A DNA stretch of 64,000 nucleotides from NCBI GenBank assembly GCA_020002185.1, contig CM034543.1, positions 37,501 to 101,500 of the forward strand, given 5' to 3'. The notes under the pieces were generated by a model. The model was not told the origin of the DNA. It saw nothing but the letters and a program-made list of their open reading frames with translations, and ran no database searches. Shown here piece by piece: positions 1 through 9,200 of this stretch. The translations under genes were made by a program, and so were the position numbers. Every line of letters starts with the position of its first letter. Within the stretch, counting starts at the first letter, position 1. The DNA is from Paraescarpia echinospica. Taxonomy: Eukaryota > Annelida > Polychaeta > Sabellida > Siboglinidae.

Positions 1-97
1 GTTTGATGATCTGGCAATCTTATCATAATTCACGAATTGAAGCGTCTATGAGGTCCTTTTGTAGTTGGGAAACATTAGTAAGACGATAATCCGACAT

Positions 98-268
98 GAT
101 ATACAACTTGAAAAGGTTCAACATATCGTAACTAGCGAAATAATAATCCTTCTTGATATACAACGTGAAGAGGTTAAACATATCCTAACTAGCAAGATGA
201 AAATCCTACATGATATACAACGGGAAGAGGTTCAACATATCCTAACTAATTTCATTATCAATAAAGGA
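98..268 (+). repeat. 57-bp tandem repeat, three copies
   Basis: Three direct copies start at 98, 155 and 212, each opening with GATATACAAC. The repeat stays open in one plus frame and would encode a 19-residue unit around DIQREEVQHILT. There is no ATG before it, and TCCTTTTGTAG just upstream (53-63) resembles a splice acceptor. It could be a minisatellite or an exon of a repeat protein; I do not recognise it. Confidence 0.6.
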
Positions 269-2564
269 TCGTTTGAGCAAGAAAGAAAAACTTGAACAGG
301 CAATTATGTATCCTTATCTAACGAAGCGCAGAGAAGATTGTATACATCCGGATCAACTGTACCATAGCGATATATGGACGATAATGTTCACTAATTCTAC
401 AACATAGATTTGGTGGAAGAGAAGAAACCGCCAGAGTTACCAGTTTTAAACATAATACCGATACCAACAATATATTGATTTGTGTATTAAAATGAATGAC
501 ATGGCCCACCGATCTGAGTGCCATCGTGGCGGAGACTTTCGATAAGAGATACGAAAGAAACACAACAGTCATTTACTTAGGAAAAACATGACTTTTTGTG
601 ATATCTTCCGTGGTGGCAAGAATCTGAACATTTAGTAGTAGATTTGTATAGTGGAATATGCAATGGTGTACTTATTTTCTTCTTCGTGCTGATATATATA
701 TTGTTATAAACATATAAATGCTTGTCATAGCCACCACATACCGATAAGCAAGTCAGTTTAACTTTATGCGTTTGCCTTGTTTTCAAAGAAGTAACTTTTT
801 TGAATATGGCAATGATTTGTTGAAAGAATTGCTGATATTTGGATAAACGGTAATTGTCGAGGTACGTGTGGCCTTACTCGTGCGTTTCTGTGTACTACCA
901 TTGGCCATAAGGTCATAGCTAGTTTTATTCAAAAGGGTGTGTGAAAAACATTGCAGTAAAATAAAACCGTACTGCCGAGCTTGCTGTGTGACTTGTACAG
1001 TTAATCAGTAGCAATGCATGATGCAACAACAAATTGATACAGCTCAATTATTATTTAATATTTGTTGAAATCTTTATTCATATACATGTTTATAACAGTA
1101 ACATGTATATAAAACTATATGAGACTTAATAAGATATATCTACATCATAAATCATATATCAAGACCACAGTGTAATTGCCTCCAGTTTTAAAACAAGTTA
1201 CTGCATGAAATCTTACTTTTCATACAGGCTCTAACATTTGTGTAGAAATAGTAGCATATCGTTGCGTAGATCATTTGTTCATACGTAGAGTACCAAGTAA
1301 ACTCGCGCTTCGTAAATGATACATTTCTAAAGTAACAAGCGTAGGGAATTATGGGGTGGATAGCGGAATGACAACCAGAGGTCAGGGTTGTGGGGGATGC
1401 ACAAGGCGGTCATGACGGGTGAGTCAGAGACGCAAAACAGTTCCGTCTAGCCGAAGGTATCAAACAGAAAGTAACATAATAATGTCGATATTCCCGTTGT
1501 CCATTTTGGTGAAGAAACCGATAAGTATGGATGCATGTTTGGTCGAGGTTTCGGGAAGTGTGCGTCTGGAGGAACACCAGCGGCTAGCAGGTTAGCGTCG
1601 ACTTCAAGACTACCATAACAAAGTACTTATTGAACTGAACAGAGAAATGCTGACATGCAATTTACACTGTTCGTTTATTTTGGGAACGTTAATATTTAAT
1701 GCGATCGTTTGGGCTGTGCAAGCCACTTTATAATTCACTTCTTGGCTGATGAGGTCATTTGAGCACAGTGTCGATTTATCGAGGAAGCATTCAGCTATGC
1801 TGCAACTACTGTGTGAATGTATTTTTTTAAGTTAGTAACACATATAAGTGTGATTGTTTAGATAGTTTTCCTCGTGAGCACAAACATACATCCACACATT
1901 CACAATATGCAACCGTACAATGTTCTTTGTGTCGCTTGTGAGGCAGTGATGTTGGACTTATTGGGCTGCCATGTTACCCACCTTATTTAATGGCAGTTTA
2001 CACACAATTTGAATCGCGCATGCACAGTTCACTTCCTGCCTGGCCATGAATAAATATGCTGGGGATTTGCCAGCAAACCACTAGGTCTACGGTGTCTTCA
2101 TCTGCTTGCCAAGGTATCAAGGTATGTGAAGCGACGTTATACTGGGCGTGATATTTTGGACTACTTGTTATGGTTCTATACATAAATAACAGTAACGAAC
2201 GTCTTAACAACGGTTTTCTTTTACAATGGTCACCAGACGTCATTTAGTTAGTTGTCGGTCATTAGTGATTCCAGTGGCTGCTATGAGCCACTGGAATCAT
2301 TGTTTGTTGTCATGCAGATCTTCGGAAGCAACATCTAACTTAAATCCAGCTAGCATATGTATATGTGGTACTGTAGTGGTGACATTTGCTGCTTTTATTT
2401 GTTGCTCCGCAGGTGGGTATAAGCTAGTTACTAAGTGTTGTTCTCTGCAGATGCAGTTCAAGCCGATCCTGGCGTTGGCTCTGCAGGTGATTGTTATCAA
2501 GGGCATAAGTGGGGGAAACAGAAATCGCCATGGTTCTCCAAAGCACACACTCAAAAGAAAATAA
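269..2564. other. AT-rich flank without recognisable gene
   Basis: No conserved reading frame is visible. The only structured item is a perfect 14-bp inverted repeat at 2266-2279 and 2286-2299 with a 6-nt loop. The open frame at 2226-2564 has no recognisable domain and ends by chance next to the transposon insertion site. Confidence 0.5.
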
Positions 2565-2570
2565 GTCGAT
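2565..2570. repeat. Left target-site duplication GTCGAT
   Basis: GTCGAT directly precedes the left terminus AGTAGTAGTAG, and the same six bases directly follow the right terminus at 25395-25400. A 6-bp duplication is the known hallmark of Polinton/Maverick insertion. Confidence 0.9.
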
Positions 2571-2739
2571 AGTAGTAGTAGAAGGTTTTTCGATACGTAA
2601 TATGGAGGGTGCATGTGCTCCCATGGCTAAATTCTAAGATGGCGCCTGTTTTATGATGACGCAGTTCCTTTTCCATGGTGCACTTCCTATCACCTGACCC
2701 TCTCCTAGCGATAAGAAGTGGACCTAACCTACTTCTAGC
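2571..2739 (+). repeat. Left terminal inverted repeat
   Basis: About 169 bp that match the reverse complement of 25217-25394 with few substitutions and one 9-bp indel. It starts with AGTAGTAGTAG and includes GATACGTAAT and GGAGGGTGCATGTGCTCCCATGG. Similarity stops after CTTCTAGC. Confidence 0.92.
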
Positions 2740-3224
2740 ACCCTCTGGTGACGCGGGCGGGTAAAACAGGCGGGCAGGCGGGCACAACGGGCGGGCTGGG
2801 GTGGGTATGGAGGTTATGCCTCCGGTGACGCGGGCAGGTAAAGAGGTATGTGTGTGTGAATGCGCGTGTATGAAATAACGAACGAAACACCAAAGCAAAC
2901 GTGTGCACACGAATTTTTTTGACTAAAGATACAAGCGTAATGAGTATATGCTGTATGAAACCGTGTTTTAGTAACCAAAGACAAGTGTGATGATGACACG
3001 ACTTTCGAGTGACTGAACACCACGCCAGCGGCCGTGAGCTTACGGGTCATGACGACCACGCCAGTGGCTCGTAATGTGAAACGACTTCCGGGTGACTGAA
3101 CACCGCGGCAGAGGTCGTGAGCTTACGGGTGTGTGACCACCGCGCCATAGGCTCGACCGATTATGATGATGATGATGATACCTGTCCGTTAATGAAACAC
3201 GGTATGTAGCGAAACGCACGCACC
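2740..3224. repeat. Subterminal repeats of the left element
   Basis: A GC-rich stretch (2745-2845) contains GGTGACGCGGGC twice. It is followed by two diverged copies of a unit of about 75 bp, at 2998-3071 and 3081-3155, both running from ACGACTT to GGCTCG. There is no convincing reading frame. A (GAT)n run at 3163-3180 lies just past the protease 3' end. Confidence 0.65.
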
Positions 3225-3680
3225 TTAGTTCAATAGTTTAAGCCAGTCGAATACACGACAATCGTTTGCTACCAGATCAGTGCCGAAACCGTTCACGAAT
3301 TCCTTCATAGGAAGTCCACGACATCGAAACATGAGATAACCAACACAGTATTGTCCGCAAACGTTAGACACGGCACTCTGAATTCTCTTTGAATTATGAG
3401 TCCATTCTACGCAATGTTTATTCATGAATCGTCGGAATTCGACGTGTCGTGGCGGCAAGCCGTACGAGCAGAAGTATTCACCTTGACCTTTATCGTTCAG
3501 GTACAGCGCTATTCAATGTTCTCCCGGTTTATTGCTGTTGTGCGGGTTGCAACCGGGTAAGGCGACCGGGTAAGTGTCTATCGTCTCGGTGAGGAGTATG
3601 TCTTTGGGTACGACCCTACGAACGATGGCCTTGGTGTGCGCATCCCGGACGAGTAGACGGGCGATCTGCAGGGTTTCCAT
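3225..3680 (-). pseudogene. Adenain-like cysteine protease, broken
   Basis: In adenoviruses and Polintons this protease (Ulp1/adenain fold, C5-like) matures capsid proteins inside the particle. Read from the ATG at 3680-3678, the frame aligns end to end with the intact protease at 60989-61438. A TGA replaces codon 56 (3515-3513), directly after the catalytic His55, where the other copy has Trp. The acidic member of the triad is also lost: codon 71 is Cys instead of Asp. The nucleophile motif NVCGQYC and the preceding Gln (RIQSAVSN) are kept. The start overlaps the MCP stop as TGATG. The breaks make it non-functional. Confidence 0.88.
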
Positions 3681-4453
3681 CAATAGTCGTAGATGACGAG
3701 GGCCTTGATGTGAGCCATATGCGCGCCCGGATTCAAAGTGGCCTTCTTGATGAACAGGGTGGCGTTGATGATCTTTATTTTGTAGTCGGGATTGTTTCCG
3801 TCGGCCACCAGCGCGAAGGCGTCCTTGCTGCGTACCAGACGTATCTTGACCTCTACGCCGTTGATGAGGAATTTATCCTGGAGGAATATATCCACGTGGA
3901 GACGACCCATCATGTCGACCACGCGACTCCTAGTCGTACTGGCGCGTCTGGTGACGAACCCCGCGTTGGCTGCATTTCCGGCGGCTATTTCGACGGCTTC
4001 CATACGATTACTCGTGTCCTTGCACCACATCTTACTCGACAGTTGCGTCTCCTTGACGTCGTCCCCGTAACGCAGCAGCGTTTCTATGTAGGCGCGGTAC
4101 GGGTACGTGTTGATTGAGGCGGTGACGAGCGTTCGGTTCAGGTAGACGTAGACCTGGCTGAAAAAGGAATGGTGCCAGTTATTCACTGGACCGACGGGAT
4201 CGGCGGCATCGAGGTAGCTTCCGTCGGCGCGGGTTACCTTCGCTTGAACGTGTAGCATCGTGCTGGCGAGATCCAGGTAATCGTCTCCGGAACCGGCTAT
4301 AACGAATTATATCGGTCCACCCGAGTCGAGCGATGACATGGGTTGATGTTGCACCACGTGACTATCGATTATACTTGTCTGAGTCGGAGGCACGGTGAAG
4401 ATATCGAGTTCGCTCTTGAGTCCCTCACACGATTGTTTATGAACGAACGCCAT
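3680..4453 (-). pseudogene. Major capsid protein (F54H12.2-like), broken
   Basis: Homologous to the capsid gene at 59686-60987: shared start MAFVH, then SGDDYLDL, PVNN, TYPYRAYIETLL and RLVRSKDAFAL. The family is often annotated F54H12.2-like and is taken as the double-jelly-roll major capsid protein of this element group. A TAA at codon 49 (4309-4307) replaces Glu in the motif PIEF. After HIKA the frame jumps directly to the final residues, so about 175 codons of the C-terminal half are missing in frame (258 versus 434 codons). Two independent lesions show the gene is dead. Confidence 0.85.
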
Positions 4454-4806
4454 CGTCGAATATGTCTGGCTCGCGTGTCCGTCGGCGCTGGCGTGTCTTC
4501 TTCGTCGTCCGTCTCCTGGCTGTACTGACTCCTTTCGTAGGGTACGCGCGTCTTATACGCGTCTTACGCGCTTGTACGCCAGGGGTCATAAGTTAACTCA
4601 ACATCTCTCTACCGGCGTCCGTAACGCGACGTTTGGCGGACGTTTAGGTGTTCTCCCCCGACAGGACGTCGTCGGCTATGCGCGCGCCGGTCGACAGCGC
4701 TCTCTTTCAAAACACCACGGCGCCTCTCTTGACGAGCGGCATGACGTTACGCAGTAGTCCTCCGAATAGGAAAGGGCGCCTCCCGCTTGACGAGCGTAGT
4801 AGTCGT
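4437..4806 (-). pseudogene. Basic core protein, broken
   Basis: Counterpart of 59175-59579. The start encodes MNYNDYYARQAGG. After a deletion and frame change the frame resumes with LFGGLLRNVMPLVKRGA and a Lys/Arg-rich tail, interrupted by three stops (TGA, TAA, TAA). The family has a Gly-rich amphipathic segment followed by a strongly basic tail, which suggests a DNA-condensing or membrane-active virion protein comparable to small adenovirus core proteins; this role is inferred. Its 3' end overlaps the MCP start by about 17 nt. Confidence 0.75.
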
Positions 4807-4820
4807 TGTAATTCATCTCT

Positions 4821-5614
4821 CTAGAACAGTGCCGTCCATCGTCGTCGGAAATGAAGCGTCGTCGTCAGTTTTCCGCGTTCGAATGGCACGTTCCGGCCGG
4901 TATCGTCCCTTATATCGATCTCGATCGTGCCGAATTCTTTGCACAGGACGGGTAGGTACTGGATCTTTTGAAAGGTCGTCGTCACGGAGTCGCCTTCTCT
5001 ACCGTTCAGCTGAACGATACCTAGCAGTGGAACGAGGCTGTCGCCAACGATTCGTGGTTCGATGACGTTCGTGTAGACGTAGAGCGAGTCGAAACCCCGC
5101 CCCATGTCCACCACGGTGTCGGCTTCGGTCAACGTTTCCTTCTTTTTCTTCTTCGTAATCTCTCCGAACAGCATGGTCTCGTGAAAGCCTAGAATGCTCC
5201 TCAACATATCCCCGCTCAATATGGCGTTCGACAGCATCACCACTGTAACATTGTGCGTGGTGGGGTTGTAGAATAGGCGCTCAACATTATCCGGTAGGAC
5301 ACGTAATAGAGCTTTGTTTATCGCTTTGATGAGATTCTGCGGTCCGTGATAATACCCGGCCTCGGTATTGGTTTTCGTCGTAGTCATCTCCTTCTCTTCA
5401 TCCGTATTTCTTAGCCCTATACCGAACCAGGCGTCCTTCTCTCTCACGTTGTGCCAACTATGCGGATAGACTACCTCCGACAGACCGCACTCCCATGACA
5501 CGACAAATTTAGACGTTGCGGTAGCGTCATGATGTAATGGGTCAACGTGTAGTCGAGATGCGTACGCACGGAAGAGTTGCTAGGTAGCGTCAGGTAGAAA
5601 TCACTGCTGATCAT
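4821..5614 (-). pseudogene. Penton-like minor capsid protein, frameshifted
   Basis: Aligns over its length with 58327-59172: DFYLTLPSNSS at the N-terminus, PHSWHNV, YVYTNVIEPRIVGD and FGTIEIDIRDDTG near the C-terminus. A one-base loss near 5500 separates the N-terminal 35-40 codons from the rest; the downstream frame is open to 4821. The family is the probable single-jelly-roll minor (penton) capsid protein of Polintons. The start at 5614 overlaps the end of the small membrane protein by 14 nt, as in the right element. Confidence 0.8.
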
Positions 5615-5883
5615 ATTGTCGCAACGTCGGACTGGGTAGGAGGTAACCCAACAAACTACTCAACAGGGCCGTCCACAGAGTCGCGTTCTCGTGTCCGATG
5701 GATAGGTTGTAGATGCTGACCAAGATGACACTGTACAAGACGATAACCTGACGCACAAAAACGATCTCCTCTTTGGGACACGCGGTGCCGAAGATGTGCC
5801 ACGGAGTCCTCTCTTTCTTGCGGCGGCGCGTCGACTTCTTCTTCTTCGTCGACAACGGAAACTGTTGTCGTCTCGTCCGTCAT
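5601..5883 (-). pseudogene. Small one-pass membrane protein
   Basis: The C-terminal 60 residues are conserved with 58017-58343: a CPKEEIVF motif, a hydrophobic segment (VIVLYSVILVSIYNL) and an ending WTALLSSLLGYLLPSP. The part from 5855 is open (84 aa). An upstream ATG at 5883 gives an acidic start, MTDETTTVSVVDEEEE, like the MCTDETT start upstream of the right copy, but in another frame, so a frameshift lies around 5815-5850. The function is unknown; position before the penton gene and conservation suggest a virion or membrane protein. Confidence 0.65.
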
Positions 5884-5923
5884 GAGCGGATGAATGACAT
5901 CTCGTCGGACACGTGACTAGTGT

Positions 5924-7003
5924 TTATAGCCCGACGAGAGCCTTGGCATCGATCCAGCTATTTAATTTCGAAGGGTATCCAAACCATTTCACCAACACCT
6001 CCCTTCGCCTCCCTACCTTGCGTCGCTGCACTATCGATTCCACGCGTTACAGTTTATCGTTCGGAACCGTCACCTTCTGCAACTCCGGTTCGTAGAAGGT
6101 GCCGTCCAGTATCTCTCCGAGATCGTCCGTCAGACGATAGACGGGCGGATCGGACGGATGCAACTCGCGTATCGTGAATATTTCCTGTGTCCAATTCGCC
6201 ATGTACCCTTTGTCGAACCGTCTCTTGACCTTGCTGATACGCACGCGATCCGCCACGTGGTACTTGGGCACGCCCTTACCGTGATGACCGCCGTACAAGC
6301 GCTGCCACACCTCTTCCTGATTAGACGCATTCACCTGCGACGGAGCCATCCCGATGCTGCGGTGGGGTATGTCGTTGTACGTCCGCACAAGATCCGGAAG
6401 GATATCGATGTATCGCCACGTTTTTTTATGCGTCAGGTATCGCCACATCCGCGTCTTTAGCGTGCGATTGAAGCGTTCCACGATGCTCGCCTTGGTCTCC
6501 TCGTTGTAGGTGGAGAAGTGATGGATACCGTACTTTTCCATTACACCCCGAACGCCACGGTTCAGGAATTCCATACCTCTATCGGTCTGCAACGTCAGTG
6601 GACGAACGCCGTTGGTGAACAGTCCGTCCAGCGCCCTCGTCATAGACGTCGCCGACTTGTTCTTCAGGGGAACGCATCGGGCGACTTTCGACAAGACGTC
6701 GATCACCGTGAGTAGGAACGTCGTACCCTCGTTGTCTCTTTTCAAACTGGACACGTCGACGAGATCGGCTTGCCACTGTTGATTCTGGCCTCCGACGACC
6801 ACGCGTCACCGCTTGAAATGAACTCTGACCGGTTTGTGTAGAGTATAGGCGTTCTGTTCCAGTAGCCATTGTTCGACGATCTTTCTCGGTACACGCTGTA
6901 TAGGTCGGAAGGCGACTCGGCGCAAAGACTCGATACCTCCATAACTCCCCACCTTAGCGGTATCGAAGTATACTCCCTGGAGCTTTTTCCGGTGACGTCC
7001 CAT
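5924..7003 (-). pseudogene. Retroviral-type integrase with chromodomain, broken
   Basis: The DDE-type integrase inserts the element and makes the 6-bp duplication. The protein matches 56564-57685 throughout: N-terminal YTLHKPVR, catalytic Asp in QADLVD, Asp in LQTDRG and Glu in SIVERFNRTLK, then the C-terminal VRISK and GYMANW region and a chromodomain ending VLVKWFGYP and NSWIDAKAL. Two single-base stops interrupt one continuous frame: TGA at 6808-6806 (an Arg position, at a CpG) and TAA at 6049-6047 (a Tyr position before the chromodomain). All three catalytic residues remain, but the gene is dead. The family is annotated F54H12.3-like. Confidence 0.9.
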
Positions 7004-7092
7004 AGTCGTATTAGATAGTCGACGGTGATCCCGGTCACGAGGTGAAGCGCGGCGTAAGCGATACCGACAGACAGACGACTGTTACACGTCAT
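6742..7092 (-). CDS. Possible small hydrophobic protein overlapping integrase
   Basis: The frame starts MTCNSRLSVGIAYAALHLVTG with a moderately hydrophobic stretch and overlaps the integrase start in another frame. It sits where the right element has an overlapping membrane-anchor ORF (56457-56630). Sequence similarity between the two is weak, and the C-terminal part is probably only an out-of-frame reading of integrase. Confidence 0.25.
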   Translation of the reverse strand: MTCNSRLSVGIAYAALHLVTGITVDYLIRLWDVTGKSSREYTSIPLRWGVMEVSSLCAESPSDLYSVYRERSSNNGYWNRTPILYTNRSEFISSGDAWSSEARINSGKPISSTCPV

Positions 7093-7134
7093 TATACGTC
7101 GTCGTCTTTAAAGACTCTCCCAAGTCTTTCGTCC

Positions 7135-7836
7135 TTACGACGGTGGCGTGGGTAGGGCGGCAGACGAGTCCATCCGTTGACGACGCGCTGGTAGGGTTCG
7201 TCGCGCTCTACCGAGCGATCGTGTGGCCGCTTCCGCCACCGCGCTCTTCTTTTGCGTCTGCTGAATGTGTCGTTTCCTGTCCTGTTTACCCACCAACTCC
7301 ATGGGTATGTTCGTGTCACCGAGTTGACGCGCAAACACCTGCCATTCCGTTGGATCGCCGGCGGTCTTACGCTTGCGCAGCAGATCGTTCACGAGATCAA
7401 CCACATTACTTCCGGGTACCGCAACTCCTTTGTGCATGAGCTCTTCGCGCGCGCTCCACGATATGTCTCCTTTGAGACGTTCCATCAGTCGCGCGGCTTT
7501 GGACCGAAGGGCCTTTGGAACGCTTTTGATGACTTTCGCTTCTATACCTCCCGCCGCCGCCGCCGCCGTGGCTACTGGCGAAGAATGTGGTGGTGTCTTC
7601 ACGTTCATCACGCGCACCGGTTCTCGCATGCGACGATCGGACAACGCGTTGTAGCGTTGCTACACTTGATTATACATGACGACCTTGTCTCCGTCGGTGA
7701 GATCCCGTCTGTCTAGTATGACTTTCATCTCGTCGTCGAGGTCCTGTACCTTGCGTCCTAAGGTATCCGTCGGTGGTGCGTGAAGACTGTCCAACAGTCG
7801 CGGATCTACCAAGGCCATCTTCCGTGCGTGTTCCAT
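7135..7836 (-). pseudogene. Conserved Polinton protein (ALVDPR family), broken
   Basis: Homologue of 55732-56442: N-terminal KMALVDPRLL, a central IKSVPKALR segment, GSNVVDLVNDLLRKRK and a basic tail. Codon 59 is TAG (7662-7660) where the right copy has Leu; the rest is in frame to 7135. The family occurs in many invertebrate elements of this type without a known function. It always lies between the ATPase block and integrase here, and its basic tail suggests a nucleic-acid or scaffold role, which is inference. Confidence 0.75.
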
Positions 7837-7859
7837 CGTCTACTTGGTGCTTGGAAAGC

Positions 7860-8216
7860 TTACAGGAAACCACCGGTCTGTCCCTCTCCGACCTGGTTAT
7901 TACACCGACGAAGACTTCTCCCGACCGCTCTCGGTGCGTTTCTCCGTTCCAATCCTTGCAGCAAGATGCGACGTCTCCTGTTCGCCGGCGCGCCTCTCTC
8001 TGCCAACTCGCGCAGTTTTGTTTTGTACTTATTGAAACGTTGTCTCTGTACGGGAATCAAGGGAATGTTTTTCTTCAATATGTTGTAGGCGCACTCGGCC
8101 AAAGCGCACAAAAGATCGGCGTCGGCGTTGTTGATGATGGCTCGTCTCAATTTCGTGCTCTTGTATCTGTTTAGAGCCTGTATGCAGAGGATATGTCTCT
8201 TCACGTGCTCGGACAT
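7860..8216 (-). CDS. Conserved Polinton protein (KRHIL family)
   Basis: Starts MSEHVKRHIL, matching MTERVKRHIL at 55388. Shared features are LRRAIINNADADLL, ECAYNILKKN and a basic segment RRRRILLQG. After that the frames diverge: the right copy ends with a hydrophobic stretch (LTALLAPLAST) while this one reads a charged tail, so a frameshift near 7940 is likely. The function is unknown. It lies directly downstream of the ATPase in both elements. Confidence 0.6.
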   Translation of the reverse strand: MSEHVKRHILCIQALNRYKSTKLRRAIINNADADLLCALAECAYNILKKNIPLIPVQRQRFNKYKTKLRELAERGAPANRRRRILLQGLERRNAPRAVGRSLRRCNNQVGEGQTGGFL

Positions 8217-8253
8217 CCTGCGACTGAAGAGACGACGTACATGCTCAGTCGTC

Positions 8254-8890
8254 TTATACTTTGGGCTGGTAGACGTACTGAACACCGTCGTCCGGAAAGA
8301 TGGCCGTGCGCAGACGCACGTCTTCGGGCGGGTCCTGTTTCAGATCGAACAGGAGATAACCGTACACTAATGACGTGGCGTCTTTGAACGCGTCCTGTAC
8401 AAACTTCAGGCGTCCCGGATACATCTGTCGCGCCAAGTGATCTATCTACGATGCGTCGAGGGGATTCTTGAAGACCACCATGTATTGCTCTTTCAGACTG
8501 ATCGTGCGACTCTCCTTGTTTTTCTGAAACAGGTTCTGCACGAGATAGAGTACGGAGGTGTTCTGATGATGACTCTTTTTCGTGAAAAATGTCGTGACCC
8601 ATTCATCTGTTTCCGCCATCAGATCGTCTATGACCACGAGGTTTCGCGTCGATGCGTCGAACGCGCCGTCGGCAACCCTTCCTCGAACCGTACCGACTCG
8701 TTGTTTACGGACGCGTAGGAGTTCTACCATTCTCCATAACACCACGTGATCTTCTCCGGAGGCGGATCTATCATCGTTGCGGCGTGACGTAGAATGCGCA
8801 TCCCGTCGGTCCCGCGACGATACAGGTGAAAGGATGTTTCCATCGCGTATCCATGACCGCCGCGTCTTCTAGTAGGCGGTCGTGTTCGCT
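8254..8890 (-). pseudogene. FtsK/HerA packaging ATPase, broken
   Basis: Homologue of the intact ATPase at 54674-55348. It has the strand GPTGC, but 22 nt are missing immediately after it (near 8797), which removes the Walker A Lys and Thr and shifts the frame. Two further stops replace Gln codons (TAG after CYGEW near 8744; TAG after LDAS near 8447). Walker B (LVVIDDLMAE), FTKKSHH and the end IFPDDGVQYVY are still recognisable. It would have pumped DNA into the capsid. Confidence 0.85.
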
Positions 8891-9107
8891 GTGAAGTTAG
8901 ATACGACGATACCTCCACCGCAAGAAGAGCAAAGGAGAACGTTCAACAAGACGTATATGACGTACAGGTACACTCCGACTCTTCCTACTACCGATACTCC
9001 TATGACCACTCGAGTCCGTGACATGGTCTTCTATGACGATCGATTGCGTGACATCAGTCTAAGTAACTTTTTTTGTCTACTGTCTGCCTACTAACCACGT
9101 GACAGCT

Positions 9108-9155
9108 AAGAGGCGCCACTAAACCCTACTAACGTAGGGGCGCATTTCCTCTTTG
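9108..9155 (-). promoter_or_regulatory. Gene-boundary repeat, copy 2
   Basis: About 48 bp downstream of the polymerase stop, closely matching 13945-13995 in the same orientation; both contain GGGGCGCATTTCCTC on the plus strand. It separates PolB from the ATPase. It may be a promoter, terminator or processing signal; function is inferred only from position. Confidence 0.5.
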
Positions 9156-9200
9156 TATCAGCGGTGTTTCGGCGTTGACTTACACGGCAATCGATCGTTA

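Noticed and set aside
2226..2564. 112-aa frame next to the insertion site
   Set aside because: No domain and no conservation visible; minus-strand frames of equal length cover the same bases.
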